Source: Clostridiaceae bacterium M8S5
GTDB lineage: Bacteria; Bacillota; Clostridia; Tissierellales; MCWD3
DNA length: 64,000 nucleotides
Reading direction: 5' to 3'
Assembly: GCA_029227815.1 (NCBI GenBank)
Contig: CP118523.1
Location: forward strand, 620,001-684,000
Notes under the pieces: generated by a model
The model's database searches: none
What the model saw: the letters and a program-made list of their open reading frames with translations, nothing else
What the model was told of the DNA's origin: nothing
Shown: positions 17,012 to 25,630 of the stretch, piece by piece
How positions within the stretch are numbered: position 1 is the first letter of the stretch
Layout: every line of letters begins with the position of its first letter
Made by a program: the position numbers and the translations under genes

Positions 17012-18285
17012 GAAGATTAAAATTACTAATCATAATAACTTTCGTTATGAGTATAATAATTGGATGTACTGAAAATGAAAACAATAAGAAAATAGATATT
17101 GAAGCCACAAAGCAAGAAGAATTCGTTAATGTTAACCAAGAGCTTTCAATAAAAGAAAAATTAGAAGATTTTGAATATATGTATAAGATTATCTCGGAGA
17201 ATCATCCATATTTAGAAGTTAATAAGAGGGTTAGTGGTATAGACTGGTTAGCTAATAAAGAAAAATATATTGAAAAGATTAAATTTACAAAAGATGATAA
17301 CGAGTATTTTAAAGTTATGGCAGAATCTTTGCAGGAGATAAAGAATGGTCATACTAATTTTTTAAATAGAAATTATTATCATCGTTCATTATTGATGTAT
17401 GAATCAAATGCCAAAGCAAATTCCATATGGCTTAAACAGCTAAACAACCCTAAGACAAGAGAACGTTATTATGATGTAAAACTATATAAAAAATACAGTT
17501 TACAAAAAACAAATCACAATAAAAATAAATCAGAAAATAATGTAACTACTAAAATTATCGAAAAATCAAAAATAGCATACTTAGGTATTAAAACTTTTAC
17601 TTATCATAATGTCTATAAAGATAAAACAGAAGTACAAAAATTTTTAAAATCTATAAAAGATTATCAGGCATTAATCATTGATATAAGAGGAAATGGAGGA
17701 GGAGATACTAGATATTGGACTAAAAATATAGTGCCATTACTTATAAACAGACCTACGGAGTGTACTGGATATATAGCATATAGAGGCGGAAATTTTGGTG
17801 AGCAGTTTATTAAACAGAAATTAGGACTAAGTTATAACGAACTCAACAAAATATCTGATTTTACCAATGAAAAGTTACCAAAAGCTCCTAAGGAATTATT
17901 TAATGATTTTAAATATTATTATGGACTTACAATTAGAATTGAGCCGAAAAATTCAGTTGGGTTCAATGGAAAAATATACTTATTGATAGATAGCAATGTA
18001 TTTTCATCATCAGATTTTTTCGCTGTATTTGCTAAGAGTACAGGGTTTGCAACGTTAATCGGACAAAAAACTGGTGGTGATGGAATAGGAACAGATCCTA
18101 TACTTTGTTCATTGCCTAATAGTGGATATATATTTAGATTTCCAAATGGTATGGGATTGACACAAGATGGTACTTGTAATGCAGAAGAGAAAACGTCTCC
18201 ACATATAGAAGTTGATTCTAAAAAAACTAATGACATAAAATATGATAAAGCTATACAAACAGTGATAAGACTTGAGACTGAATAG
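17008..18285 (+). CDS. S41-family (tail-specific-like) serine peptidase, lipoprotein
   Basis: 425 residues. The signal ends in a lipobox (VMSIIIGC, Cys ~20), so the mature protein should be anchored outside the membrane. The C-terminal half has the S41 blocks: ALIIDIRGNGGGDTRYW, YLLIDSNVFSSSDFFAVF around the nucleophile, and TLIGQKTGGDGIGTDP with the likely general-base Lys. A PDZ domain is not obvious. The N-terminal region (EKLEDFEYMYKIISENHP) is of the type seen in small secreted S41 enzymes. It stands alone between two minus-strand aadE cassettes. Confidence 0.82.
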   Translation: MRRLKLLIIITFVMSIIIGCTENENNKKIDIEATKQEEFVNVNQELSIKEKLEDFEYMYKIISENHPYLEVNKRVSGIDWLANKEKYIEKIKFTKDDNEYFKVMAESLQEIKNGHTNFLNRNYYHRSLLMYESNAKANSIWLKQLNNPKTRERYYDVKLYKKYSLQKTNHNKNKSENNVTTKIIEKSKIAYLGIKTFTYHNVYKDKTEVQKFLKSIKDYQALIIDIRGNGGGDTRYWTKNIVPLLINRPTECTGYIAYRGGNFGEQFIKQKLGLSYNELNKISDFTNEKLPKAPKELFNDFKYYYGLTIRIEPKNSVGFNGKIYLLIDSNVFSSSDFFAVFAKSTGFATLIGQKTGGDGIGTDPILCSLPNSGYIFRFPNGMGLTQDGTCNAEEKTSPHIEVDSKKTNDIKYDKAIQTVIRLETE

Positions 18286-18359
18286 GATAAATAAAATAGA
18301 TATTATTTTATTTTCAAATATGAAAGATTCTAATTATTGAGAATTTGAAAGGGGAAAAA

Positions 18360-18416
18360 ATGAAAGTTTCTAATTATAAAAGTTTGGGGTCAGGCACGGA
18401 AAAGTTGAATTACTAA
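18360..18416 (+). pseudogene. 5' end of a gene interrupted by the REP-bounded aadE cassette
   Basis: A good RBS (GAAAGGGG) and ATG start a reading frame MKVSNYK that runs straight into the shared cassette end (AGTTTGGGGTCAGGCAC) and stops 18 codons in. Just upstream is a near repeat (ATGAAAGATTCTAATTATTGA at 18320-18340). This looks like a gene head whose body was displaced. Confidence 0.35.
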
Positions 18417-18513
18417 GTATAAAAATTAATTAGAAGCCAATCAATCAAAAAACATCTAATTAGTTGCTCTATTAAGGAATAAGATAATAATATTAAAATT
18501 TCTCCTGTTCTTT

Positions 18514-18714
18514 CTATGTACTCTCTTTTAAATACCAGCTTACAAAACCATATATTAAACCATGTAACATTCCAAAAATACTACCAGCAATTATAGAGAA
18601 AAAAAGAGAACAATCAAGAGAAAGTCCTCTTTTGGTTATATCGATAAATAACCTGATAACTGCTCCTAATGGGATGCCATAGAGAAACACTCCGAACTTA
18701 ATTATATATTTCAT
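18514..18714 (-). CDS. Small two-helix membrane protein downstream of aadE3
   Basis: 66 residues, the same protein as at 15591-15791, with two hydrophobic segments and a C-terminal SWYLKEST. ATG at 18714 with AAGGGAAA upstream; 28 bp after the end of aadE3, so likely in one transcript with it. Function unknown. Confidence 0.55.
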   Translation of the reverse strand: MKYIIKFGVFLYGIPLGAVIRLFIDITKRGLSLDCSLFFSIIAGSIFGMLHGLIYGFVSWYLKEST

Positions 18715-18742
18715 TTTCCCTTCTTTATATTGATTAGTTAGG

Positions 18743-19588
18743 CTAATTCTCAAGATACTTGTCTTTATACCTCTTAACATAATCATACATATTTTTATCA
18801 TCCTCATAAGGATATTCATATCCTAGCTGCTCAGATAAAGGTTTAGCTATCTTTCTGATTAGCTCAAAAGAACATTCTATAGAATCCCATATATCATTAT
18901 AATCATATCCGGCATATGTTTTTTCTAACAATTCATAGATATCCTCCCGCAAGAATTTTTTATACCATTTACCAAACTTGCCTGTGTTTATTTTCCAATC
19001 ATAATTTATTCCTATATACCAATCAATGATACTAATCATGTTATTTCTAATAACCATGTCGAACATGGATTTGACATAACAAAGTTCATCTCTACATATT
19101 CCTTTAACAACATTGTTCATGCACCAGAAAAAGTTGTTAAGGCAGTGTTCAAATTCGTATTTCGACGGTCTATTGACACGATATATTGCATCAGTTGGAG
19201 CTGGGAGGTTGTCGATTATATCGTCTTTATCAAGTAACAAAATTTCTAAACTGTCATAGTTTCTAGCTTGAATGTGCTTAGCAGGAAAGAATTGCAAATC
19301 TATTCTGAAATCACCTTCAAATAGCATTAGATATATATAGTATTTCTGATTATTAATAAATATATCGTTTTGCTGTATCATTATAGGTTTACCGAAAAAC
19401 TTAATAAAACTAGTATCTTTTATGTACTTGTCAGGATTGTTTACAGCGAAAACAACATCATAGTCACTAAAATCATCATCATCGACATTTGGATTAACTC
19501 TAGAACCATTCATTAATACAGCCCTTACATCTTCATCTTCCTTAGCATAGCACAGTATCAAATCAAGAATTTTATTTTCGGTTTTCAT
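18743..19588 (-). CDS. aadE: Aminoglycoside 6-adenylyltransferase, copy 3 (mosaic)
   Basis: 281 residues, AadE/ANT(6) family with motif NGSRVNPN...DYDVVF. AGGAGG precedes the ATG and a promoter is present, making this the copy most likely to be expressed. Its 5' half follows copy 1 at diagnostic positions (for example CGACGG at 19164 and GCATCAG at 19188), whereas its 3' half and downstream gene follow copy 2. The switch lies within about 18972-19122, where all three copies are identical. This indicates gene conversion or unequal crossing-over. Confidence 0.87.
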   Translation of the reverse strand: MKTENKILDLILCYAKEDEDVRAVLMNGSRVNPNVDDDDFSDYDVVFAVNNPDKYIKDTSFIKFFGKPIMIQQNDIFINNQKYYIYLMLFEGDFRIDLQFFPAKHIQARNYDSLEILLLDKDDIIDNLPAPTDAIYRVNRPSKYEFEHCLNNFFWCMNNVVKGICRDELCYVKSMFDMVIRNNMISIIDWYIGINYDWKINTGKFGKWYKKFLREDIYELLEKTYAGYDYNDIWDSIECSFELIRKIAKPLSEQLGYEYPYEDDKNMYDYVKRYKDKYLEN

Positions 19589-19618
19589 ACTTACCTCCTA
19601 TTAAAATGTATTATAAGT

Positions 19619-19647
19619 ATATTATAGTAAAGTACTTGTTTTGTCAA
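19619..19647 (-). promoter_or_regulatory. Promoter for aadE3
   Basis: On the minus strand TTGACA (19647-19642) is followed by TATAAT after 15 bp or TAATAT after 17 bp. Copies 1 and 2 lack this region. Confidence 0.55.
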
Positions 19648-19710
19648 AGTGCATTAGATTGTACATTTTAATGCCAACACTTATTATAATTTTACATAAA
19701 TTAAAGCAAC

Positions 19711-19740
19711 TTGACAAGTAAACCAAAATATTGCTATGCT
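19711..19740 (+). promoter_or_regulatory. Promoter for the ABC-2 exporter operon
   Basis: TTGACA (19711-19716), 18-bp spacer, TATGCT (19735-19740). Confidence 0.5.
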
Positions 19741-19776
19741 TATTGTTGTAAACTTTGGAAAGAGGAGTAGGTGAGA

Positions 19777-20691
19777 TTGTTGGATATAGTTAAATTTGAT
19801 TCAGTATCAAAGTTTTATAAGCATAAAAAAGAAAAGTTCATAGGTATTGAAGATATTAGTTTCTCTATAAAAAAAGGATCTATAGTCGGATTGATAGGGC
19901 CTAATGGTGCAGGAAAGAGTACAACTGTTAAATTACTGTGTGGAATTCTAAAAGCAGATTCAGGAAAGGTATCTGCTTTAGGATTAGAACCGTGGAAAAA
20001 AAGACGAAAACTTGCGAGAAGTATAGGTGTAATGTTTGGTAATCGCTCAAGTCTATGGTACAACATACCAGCTATAGAATCTGTTTATCTTATGAAGGAT
20101 ATATACGGTATAGAGGACGAGATATTCAAAGAGAGACTTGATATGTATACTAACATATTAGACTTACATGAGATACTAAAAAAACCTGTTAGAAAAATGT
20201 CGCTTGGTCAGAGAATTAAGATAGAGTTGTTAGTGACGATATTGCATCATCCTGAATTAATTATACTAGATGAACCTACTATAGGATTAGATATAGTAGC
20301 TAAGAATAACTTTAGAGAGATATTACTCAATCTAGCGAAAGAGAGTCAGACAACAATAATATTGACAACACATGATTTAATGGATGTAGAGAAAATATGT
20401 GACAAAATAATACTAATAAATAAAGGTAAGAAAATAATAGATTTAGACAAATTGGATTTTAAAAATTGGATGGAGGAATATACGGTTATATACGTAGATA
20501 AAAACAACGAATATGATATAAGAAATGAAGAGTATTTTAGAGAAGAAAACCCTCAGTACTATAAATTTTATGTTCCTAGTGATGTTAGTAAAGAATTTAT
20601 AGACAAGCTCTATAAAAAATTTGGGTTACAGATTAAGTTCAAGATAGAAAAACCAAGCTTGGAGGATATGGTGTATGAGTACTATAGCTAA
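19777..20691 (+). CDS. ABC-2 type exporter ATP-binding protein
   Basis: About 304 residues. Walker A is GPNGAGKST; the signature is the variant MSLGQRIKIEL (LGQ instead of SGG), typical of the COG4586 type; Walker B is LIILDEPTIGLD. An ~80-residue C-terminal extension follows the ATPase, as usual in this family. Start choice is uncertain: AGGAG at 19763-19767 best fits TTG 19777, while a GTG at 19771 is also in frame. The permease genes follow with a 17-bp overlap. Exported substrate unknown. Confidence 0.85.
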   Translation: MLDIVKFDSVSKFYKHKKEKFIGIEDISFSIKKGSIVGLIGPNGAGKSTTVKLLCGILKADSGKVSALGLEPWKKRRKLARSIGVMFGNRSSLWYNIPAIESVYLMKDIYGIEDEIFKERLDMYTNILDLHEILKKPVRKMSLGQRIKIELLVTILHHPELIILDEPTIGLDIVAKNNFREILLNLAKESQTTIILTTHDLMDVEKICDKIILINKGKKIIDLDKLDFKNWMEEYTVIYVDKNNEYDIRNEEYFREENPQYYKFYVPSDVSKEFIDKLYKKFGLQIKFKIEKPSLEDMVYEYYS

Positions 20692-21469
20692 ATATGCTAG
20701 ATTGTTTAAAAGGTATCAGATACTTTCATATGTTGATTTATTGCAGTTTCCTTTTGAGATAGGGATGAAGTTTTTGAACCTTGTTTTTTCGATAGGCACT
20801 ATATATGTTTTCTGGATATCGGTATTTTACATAGGTGTTTCATTTAAGAACTGGGGTGTATATGGGATAATTATACTTGCTTCAATGAATGTATTATCAA
20901 ATGCAGTAAGCAGAGTGAGTTTCGGATTTCGTGATTTAGAATATAAGATACTTGATGGAAGTTTTGATAAATATTTGGTTAGACCAGTTCATCCTATATT
21001 CACACTTCTGATGGAGAGGACAAGTTTTTTTTATATCTCAACACAAGTTATGATATCTATAGCTATGCTGATGTACTGCGTAGGTAAAGGAAACGTTGTT
21101 TTACATAATAGTCTGATTGCTTTTTTATGTTTAATAATAGGTACTATTGCACTTGATGTTTTATATGGCACGTTTACGCTTTTAGCTTTTTGGTTTGGGA
21201 AAATATATTATGCAAGAGAGCTAGTATTTTCATTTAAACAAGCTAAAAAGTATCCACTAGACGTCTTTCCAAAGACATTTATAAATATTTTTACATACTT
21301 TATTCCATTAGCCTATTTATCTACAGTACCAGCTAAGATTTTGTTAGGTAAATATAATAGACCGTACTTCTTTTTATTTATAGCGATTATATTACTTGTA
21401 ATAAACCTAGTATTGTTCAATATATTATGGAAAAAAGCACTGAGTAGATATAATTCAACAGGGTCATAA
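20675..21469 (+). CDS. ABC-2 family permease, subunit 1
   Basis: 264 residues with about six membrane helices and the N-terminal pattern of the ABC2_membrane_6 family (COG4587/COG3694). The segment DLEYKILDGSFDKYLVRPVHP is characteristic: these permeases carry a conserved G-x-[FI]-D...L-[VIL]-R-P block between helices 2 and 3. Its start lies inside the ATPase gene, and the second permease follows after 12 bp, giving the usual ATPase-permease-permease exporter. Confidence 0.85.
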   Translation: MSTIAKYARLFKRYQILSYVDLLQFPFEIGMKFLNLVFSIGTIYVFWISVFYIGVSFKNWGVYGIIILASMNVLSNAVSRVSFGFRDLEYKILDGSFDKYLVRPVHPIFTLLMERTSFFYISTQVMISIAMLMYCVGKGNVVLHNSLIAFLCLIIGTIALDVLYGTFTLLAFWFGKIYYARELVFSFKQAKKYPLDVFPKTFINIFTYFIPLAYLSTVPAKILLGKYNRPYFFLFIAIILLVINLVLFNILWKKALSRYNSTGS

Positions 21470-21481
21470 GGTGGTGATTTA

Positions 21482-22264
21482 ATGAAGAAATATATAATGT
21501 CAATGAAACTTAGTATAAAAGATAATAGTATGTTTAAAATGGATTATTTTTTAAGCTTTGTATCTATGCCAATCGAAATCTTGATTATATACTTATTTTG
21601 GAGAAATTCATTGCCAAAAAGTAATTCTATAGGTTATACATTGAATACATTAGTGATTTATTTTGTATTTTTTCAAACATTACAAATAGCTTATGTGTCA
21701 GCTATGTTTGTGGCATATGAATTATGGACAAAAATAAATGATGGAACTATAATAGTTTGGCTAATCAGACCTATTAGTTATCCTTTGTATGTATTTGCTA
21801 ATAAGATGGCTATATTCTTGCCCAAATTTATAGTATCGCTTAGCGTTATAATATCAGTGTTGTTTTTTTTAGGATATAGAATAAAAACAGGAATATTGCT
21901 ATTAGGGATATTAAGTGCTATCCTTGGATATATTATACTTTTTGGTATCCAATACGTTATAGGAAGTTTAACATACTATATGAAGAAGGTTATATCGTTT
22001 AGAGATGCAGTCATAAGCTCTTTATTTCTAATTGGAGGGTTTGTTTTGCCAGTTGATTTTATGCCTATTGCATTACAAAAAGTTGCGTATTTCACACCAA
22101 TGCCATATATATACTATGTGCCATCTAAGATATTTTGTGGAGAGTCAAAAATGTCAGATATCTTATTTCAAATATTGATACAATTTGTTTGGGTGATGGC
22201 TTTATTAGCAGGTATAACTATACTATGGAGAGTTAGTACAAACAACATAGAGCAAGGTTCATAA
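21482..22264 (+). CDS. ABC-2 family permease, subunit 2
   Basis: 260 residues with about six membrane helices and the matching family block KINDGTIIVWLIRPISYP. Encoded directly after its partner permease with GGTGGTGA as RBS. It closes the operon before a hairpin terminator. Membrane location is clear, substrate unknown. Confidence 0.85.
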   Translation: MKKYIMSMKLSIKDNSMFKMDYFLSFVSMPIEILIIYLFWRNSLPKSNSIGYTLNTLVIYFVFFQTLQIAYVSAMFVAYELWTKINDGTIIVWLIRPISYPLYVFANKMAIFLPKFIVSLSVIISVLFFLGYRIKTGILLLGILSAILGYIILFGIQYVIGSLTYYMKKVISFRDAVISSLFLIGGFVLPVDFMPIALQKVAYFTPMPYIYYVPSKIFCGESKMSDILFQILIQFVWVMALLAGITILWRVSTNNIEQGS

Positions 22265-22286
22265 TGAGTGGAAATAAGAAAAAGAT

Positions 22287-22318
22287 ATAGGGATGTCTCA
22301 TGGAACATCCCTATTTAT
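22287..22318 (+). terminator. Terminator of the ABC-2 exporter operon
   Basis: ATAGGGATGT pairs perfectly with ACATCCCTAT around a 7-nt loop, with a short T-rich tail. Confidence 0.7.
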
Positions 22319-22332
22319 ATGCATAAAAATAA

Positions 22333-22419
22333 TTGACATAAAACATGTCAAATGATATAATATAAAAATCGCAAAATATAAATAAAACTAACCAATTATA
22401 TCATAACACATTTTGCGAT
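22333..22419 (+). promoter_or_regulatory. Strong promoter with operator-like inverted repeats for the methyltransferase
   Basis: TTGACA (22333-22338), a 17-bp spacer and TATAAT (22356-22361). The spacer holds TGACA/TGTCA dyad symmetry overlapping the -35. ATCGCAAAAT (22368-22377) and ATTTTGCGAT (22410-22419) form a perfect 10-bp inverted repeat starting at the expected transcription start. It could be an operator or a 5'-UTR stem that leaves the RBS at 22447 free. Confidence 0.65.
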
Positions 22420-22459
22420 AAATGTCAAGAAAAAAATAAAAGCATAAAGGAGAATGTGT

Positions 22460-23377
22460 ATGGAAAAAAACAAAGCGAGTATGACTGCGAAAATTACAGC
22501 CTTTGGTAGGGCGTATCATTCACTAAAAGATGATAATCCAAAGATTTTCGATGATTCCCTAGCATACAAAATGATGACAGACGAAGAATACAAGGCAATA
22601 TCATCTCATATGGCGAGAGCTATTAATTTTTTTAATCCCCAGTTGGCTAAAAAGTATAGTAGTGATGAAGCTTTAAAATGGGTTATACAAACACAGATAG
22701 CCCCTACACCTCTTGCAAGAAGTAGATTCGCAGAAGATATGTTGTTAGATGCATTAAAATTAGGAGTTACACAATACGTTATACTTGGTGCTGGATTTGA
22801 TACATTTGCATTTAGAAAGACTAAATTATTGGAAAAGTTAAGGGTATTTGAAGTAGATCATAGCTCTACTCAAAAACTGAAACTAGAGAGACTAAAACAG
22901 TTAGGTTGGGATATTATAAATAATCATAAATTTGTATCTACTGATTTTACTAAAGATAATCTTACTGTGAGACTTTTAGATAATGGCTTTGATAAGACTA
23001 AGTTAACGTTTTTTAGTCTTTTAGGTGTGTCATATTATCTTACAGAAGATGAGATAAATAAAATTTTAAATTGTATAGCTAGTATTTCTCCAAAAGGGAG
23101 TATGGTAGTTTTTGACTATCCTGATAGTGGTATATTTAATAAAGATAATCCAGTAAAGCGTGTAAAAGATATGGTTGCCCTAGCATCAGGAGCAGGGGAA
23201 CCAATGAAATCATGCTTTGAATATGATGAGTTAAAGGAACTTTTGGCTAAAGCTAATTTTAGTATTTACGAACATATTAATTCTTCACAGATAGAGAACA
23301 AATATTTTAGTAATAGAATTGATTTTTACCATGCATTTGAGAATATTAACTATGCAGTAGCAATGTTAAATTCATAA
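22460..23377 (+). CDS. Class I SAM-dependent methyltransferase of the leucine carboxyl methyltransferase (TIGR00027-like) family
   Basis: 305 residues. QYVILGAGFDTFAFRK is the diagnostic motif I of the TIGR00027/LCM family, followed by VFEVDHSSTQKLK with the acidic ribose-binding residue. LTFFSLLGVSYYLTEDEI is the conserved 'W.GV..YL' block. Start ATG 22460 is placed behind AAGGAG; an ATG two codons earlier lies too close to the RBS. Members are often linked to polyketide or secondary metabolism, but no such genes are adjacent. Substrate unknown. Confidence 0.82.
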   Translation: MEKNKASMTAKITAFGRAYHSLKDDNPKIFDDSLAYKMMTDEEYKAISSHMARAINFFNPQLAKKYSSDEALKWVIQTQIAPTPLARSRFAEDMLLDALKLGVTQYVILGAGFDTFAFRKTKLLEKLRVFEVDHSSTQKLKLERLKQLGWDIINNHKFVSTDFTKDNLTVRLLDNGFDKTKLTFFSLLGVSYYLTEDEINKILNCIASISPKGSMVVFDYPDSGIFNKDNPVKRVKDMVALASGAGEPMKSCFEYDELKELLAKANFSIYEHINSSQIENKYFSNRIDFYHAFENINYAVAMLNS

Positions 23378-23417
23378 AACTAAGTTTTGATGTTTTGGGC
23401 GACTGATATTTAGTTTT

Positions 23418-23946
23418 AGACTGTAGAAAAAAACCCAATTTCTGCGTTGTAGTTAAAATTTCCGTTGCTCACTTACCTCTAAGTAAGCTCTGCTACTCAA
23501 TTTTAACACGCCTTGAAATTGAACTTTTACTAAAGTCTGCTATCTTGATGACTTTGTCATCAATCTAAGAGATGTTCTAATGAACATCCTTCAGACTGTA
23601 GAAAAAAACCCAATTTCTGCGTTGTAGTTAAAATTTCCGTTGCTCACTTACCTCTAAGTAAGCTCTGCTACTCAATTTTAACACGCCTTGAAATTGAACT
23701 TTTACTAAAGTCTGCTATCTTGATGACTTTGTCATCAATCTAAGAGATGTTCTAATGAACATCCTTCAGACTGTAGAAAAAAACCCAATTTCTGCGTTGT
23801 AGTTAAAATTTCCGTTGCTCACTTACCTCTAAGTAAGCTGTGCTACTCAATTTTAACACGCCTTGAAATTGAACTTTTACTAAAGTCTGTTATCTTGATG
23901 ACTTTGTCATCAATCTAAGATGTTCTAATGAACATCTTTTTTTTTT
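23418..23946 (+). repeat. Tandem array of three 175-bp palindromic elements ending in a terminator
   Basis: Units start at 23418, 23593 and 23768. Each has a ~121-bp imperfect palindrome (arms AGACTGTAG... and ...CTAAAGTCT, inner CTTAC/GTAAG stem), then a hairpin TTGATGAC-TTT-GTCATCAA, then the stem GATGTTC-TAAT-GAACATC. Only the last unit is followed by ten T residues and so is the functional terminator. The first unit abuts another inverted repeat (AAAACTAA/TTAGTTTT, 23376-23417). A single related copy lies at 30325. No ORF is present. Confidence 0.92.
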
Positions 23947-24064
23947 CTAATAAACATTTACTGATTTGAATTTGAATAGCATTTTATTAGAATAGATATT
24001 ATAATAATAGATATTATATAATTTTATTTTCGATTAAGTAACAGCTATAGAGGAGAGCTATTAA

Positions 24065-25630
24065 ATGTATCATAATAATAAAAAAGAACTAAAGACTTAT
24101 ATGCAAAAATTTGATTGGGGTTATATAAAGTGGCTAAATAAACCCGAATACAATAACATAAATAAAATGATGGTAGGACATGTAACCTTTTTACCAAATA
24201 AAAAAGACCCAAGTCATACCCATTTGACAAGTGAGCAAATACTTTATGTAATATCTGGTAGAGGCAAACATATAATAGACGATATTGAATATCCATTAGT
24301 AAGTGGTTCGGTTCACCATATAAAACATAATTCAGTCCATTATCTTGAAAATACATCAGATGTGCCATTAGAAATGATTATAGTCTATAATCCTATAAGA
24401 ATAGAGTTGGATGAAGAATATGATAAAACCGAACTGTATAGTGATATAAAATACGATGAGATATATTCAAAAATTGATTATAATGCAATACAGAAAATAC
24501 AAGATGATCTATCAAAGGCATTAAATATAGGAATAGTGATAGAAGATATTCGTGGAAATAAAATCACAGAGCCAAGCAATATTCCAAGATTTTGTAACTT
24601 GTATTTTGATAATAATAGAAAAAAGTGTATTAATGATCCTAAAATCATAAATAAACTAAATGATATCGTAATTGAGAAATGTTGTTATAATTTGGTAAAA
24701 ATAAAAACGCCAATATATATAGATAATAGTCATTTTGGTAATATTCTATGTGGCCCTATTATACTAAACGATGAAAACAATGAGATAAAAAATAAATTAA
24801 AGCAATTTAAAAACAGTGATGAGCTTATCAAGGCTTATGAAGATATAATGATTATAACTAATGCAAGAATGTATGCAATAATAGATTCCATAAAATCAAT
24901 AAATAAGTTCATAGTCCAAACTGGAATAAATCAAGTATTGCACGATGAATTCAAAGATAAGACAAATCAGATAATTAAGCAAACTCATGCAAAGTTAGAG
25001 CTTGAAAAAGCTTTAAAGAAAACACAAATGGAGCTAATAGAATCACAAATAAGTCCTCATTTTTTATTTAATACATTAAGTGTTATAGGGGAGTTAGCAT
25101 ATATGGATAGATCGAAAGAGGCTGCCAAAGTGACATTTGCATTATCTAACCTACTTAGAATAAGCTTATCAAAATCAAGAGAGTTAGTCTTCTTAAGTCA
25201 GGAAATTGATTATATAAAAGATTATATGTTAATACAAAATAAAAGATTTAAAAAAACTATAAAACTGTGTTTAGATATAGACGATAGACTACGTAATAGC
25301 ACAATACCATTTATGACTATTCAAACTCTAGTAGAAAACTCAATAAAACATGGTTTTAAATATACAGATAAAGAATGGAAACTATGTGTGACGTGTAAAT
25401 TGATAAATAACAAAATACGCATAGAGGTTTTAGATAATGGTTTAGGGCTAAACAATGAGACAATAGAAAATCAGGCGAAAACAAATACTGGGTTTGGTCT
25501 GAAAAATTTAAAAACCAGACTGAAATATTACTATGGTAATGATCATACTATAATTATAAATAATCTTAAAGAACATGGCATGAAAGTAATTATAACTATA
25601 CCATATGATAATGAGGTGAAGAATGTTTAG
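24065..25630 (+). CDS. Cupin-PocR-LytS type sensor histidine kinase
   Basis: 521 residues with no membrane helix, so cytosolic. Residues ~1-115 form a cupin with a plausible metal site (THTHLTSEQ...ISGRGKH, then HHIKHNSVHYLEN). Residues ~135-290 look like a PocR-type ligand domain (IGIVIEDIRGNKI, FGNILCGPI). After a coiled coil comes a LytS/YesM-type kinase: ESQISPHFLFNTLS with His332, a second helix with NLLRISLS, then the ATP lid (FMTIQTLVENSIKHG, EVLDNGLGL, TGFGLKNLKTRL). The regulator gene overlaps by 8 bp. It probably senses a small metabolite; ilvD and a symporter downstream are candidate targets. Confidence 0.85.
   Translation: MYHNNKKELKTYMQKFDWGYIKWLNKPEYNNINKMMVGHVTFLPNKKDPSHTHLTSEQILYVISGRGKHIIDDIEYPLVSGSVHHIKHNSVHYLENTSDVPLEMIIVYNPIRIELDEEYDKTELYSDIKYDEIYSKIDYNAIQKIQDDLSKALNIGIVIEDIRGNKITEPSNIPRFCNLYFDNNRKKCINDPKIINKLNDIVIEKCCYNLVKIKTPIYIDNSHFGNILCGPIILNDENNEIKNKLKQFKNSDELIKAYEDIMIITNARMYAIIDSIKSINKFIVQTGINQVLHDEFKDKTNQIIKQTHAKLELEKALKKTQMELIESQISPHFLFNTLSVIGELAYMDRSKEAAKVTFALSNLLRISLSKSRELVFLSQEIDYIKDYMLIQNKRFKKTIKLCLDIDDRLRNSTIPFMTIQTLVENSIKHGFKYTDKEWKLCVTCKLINNKIRIEVLDNGLGLNNETIENQAKTNTGFGLKNLKTRLKYYYGNDHTIIINNLKEHGMKVIITIPYDNEVKNV

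Larger units (their letters stand above)
18377..19598 (-). repeat. 1.2-kb duplicated cassette, copy C (small membrane gene + aadE3)
   Basis: Partner of 15454-16676. Only this copy keeps a plausible aadE promoter on its right side, so it is the best candidate for the parent locus. The REP-like motif TGGGGTCAGGCACG lies at 18385-18398. Confidence 0.85.

Noticed and set aside
23418..23946. CRISPR array or coding tandem repeat
   Set aside because: Units are 175 bp, directly adjacent without unique spacers, palindromic and non-coding.
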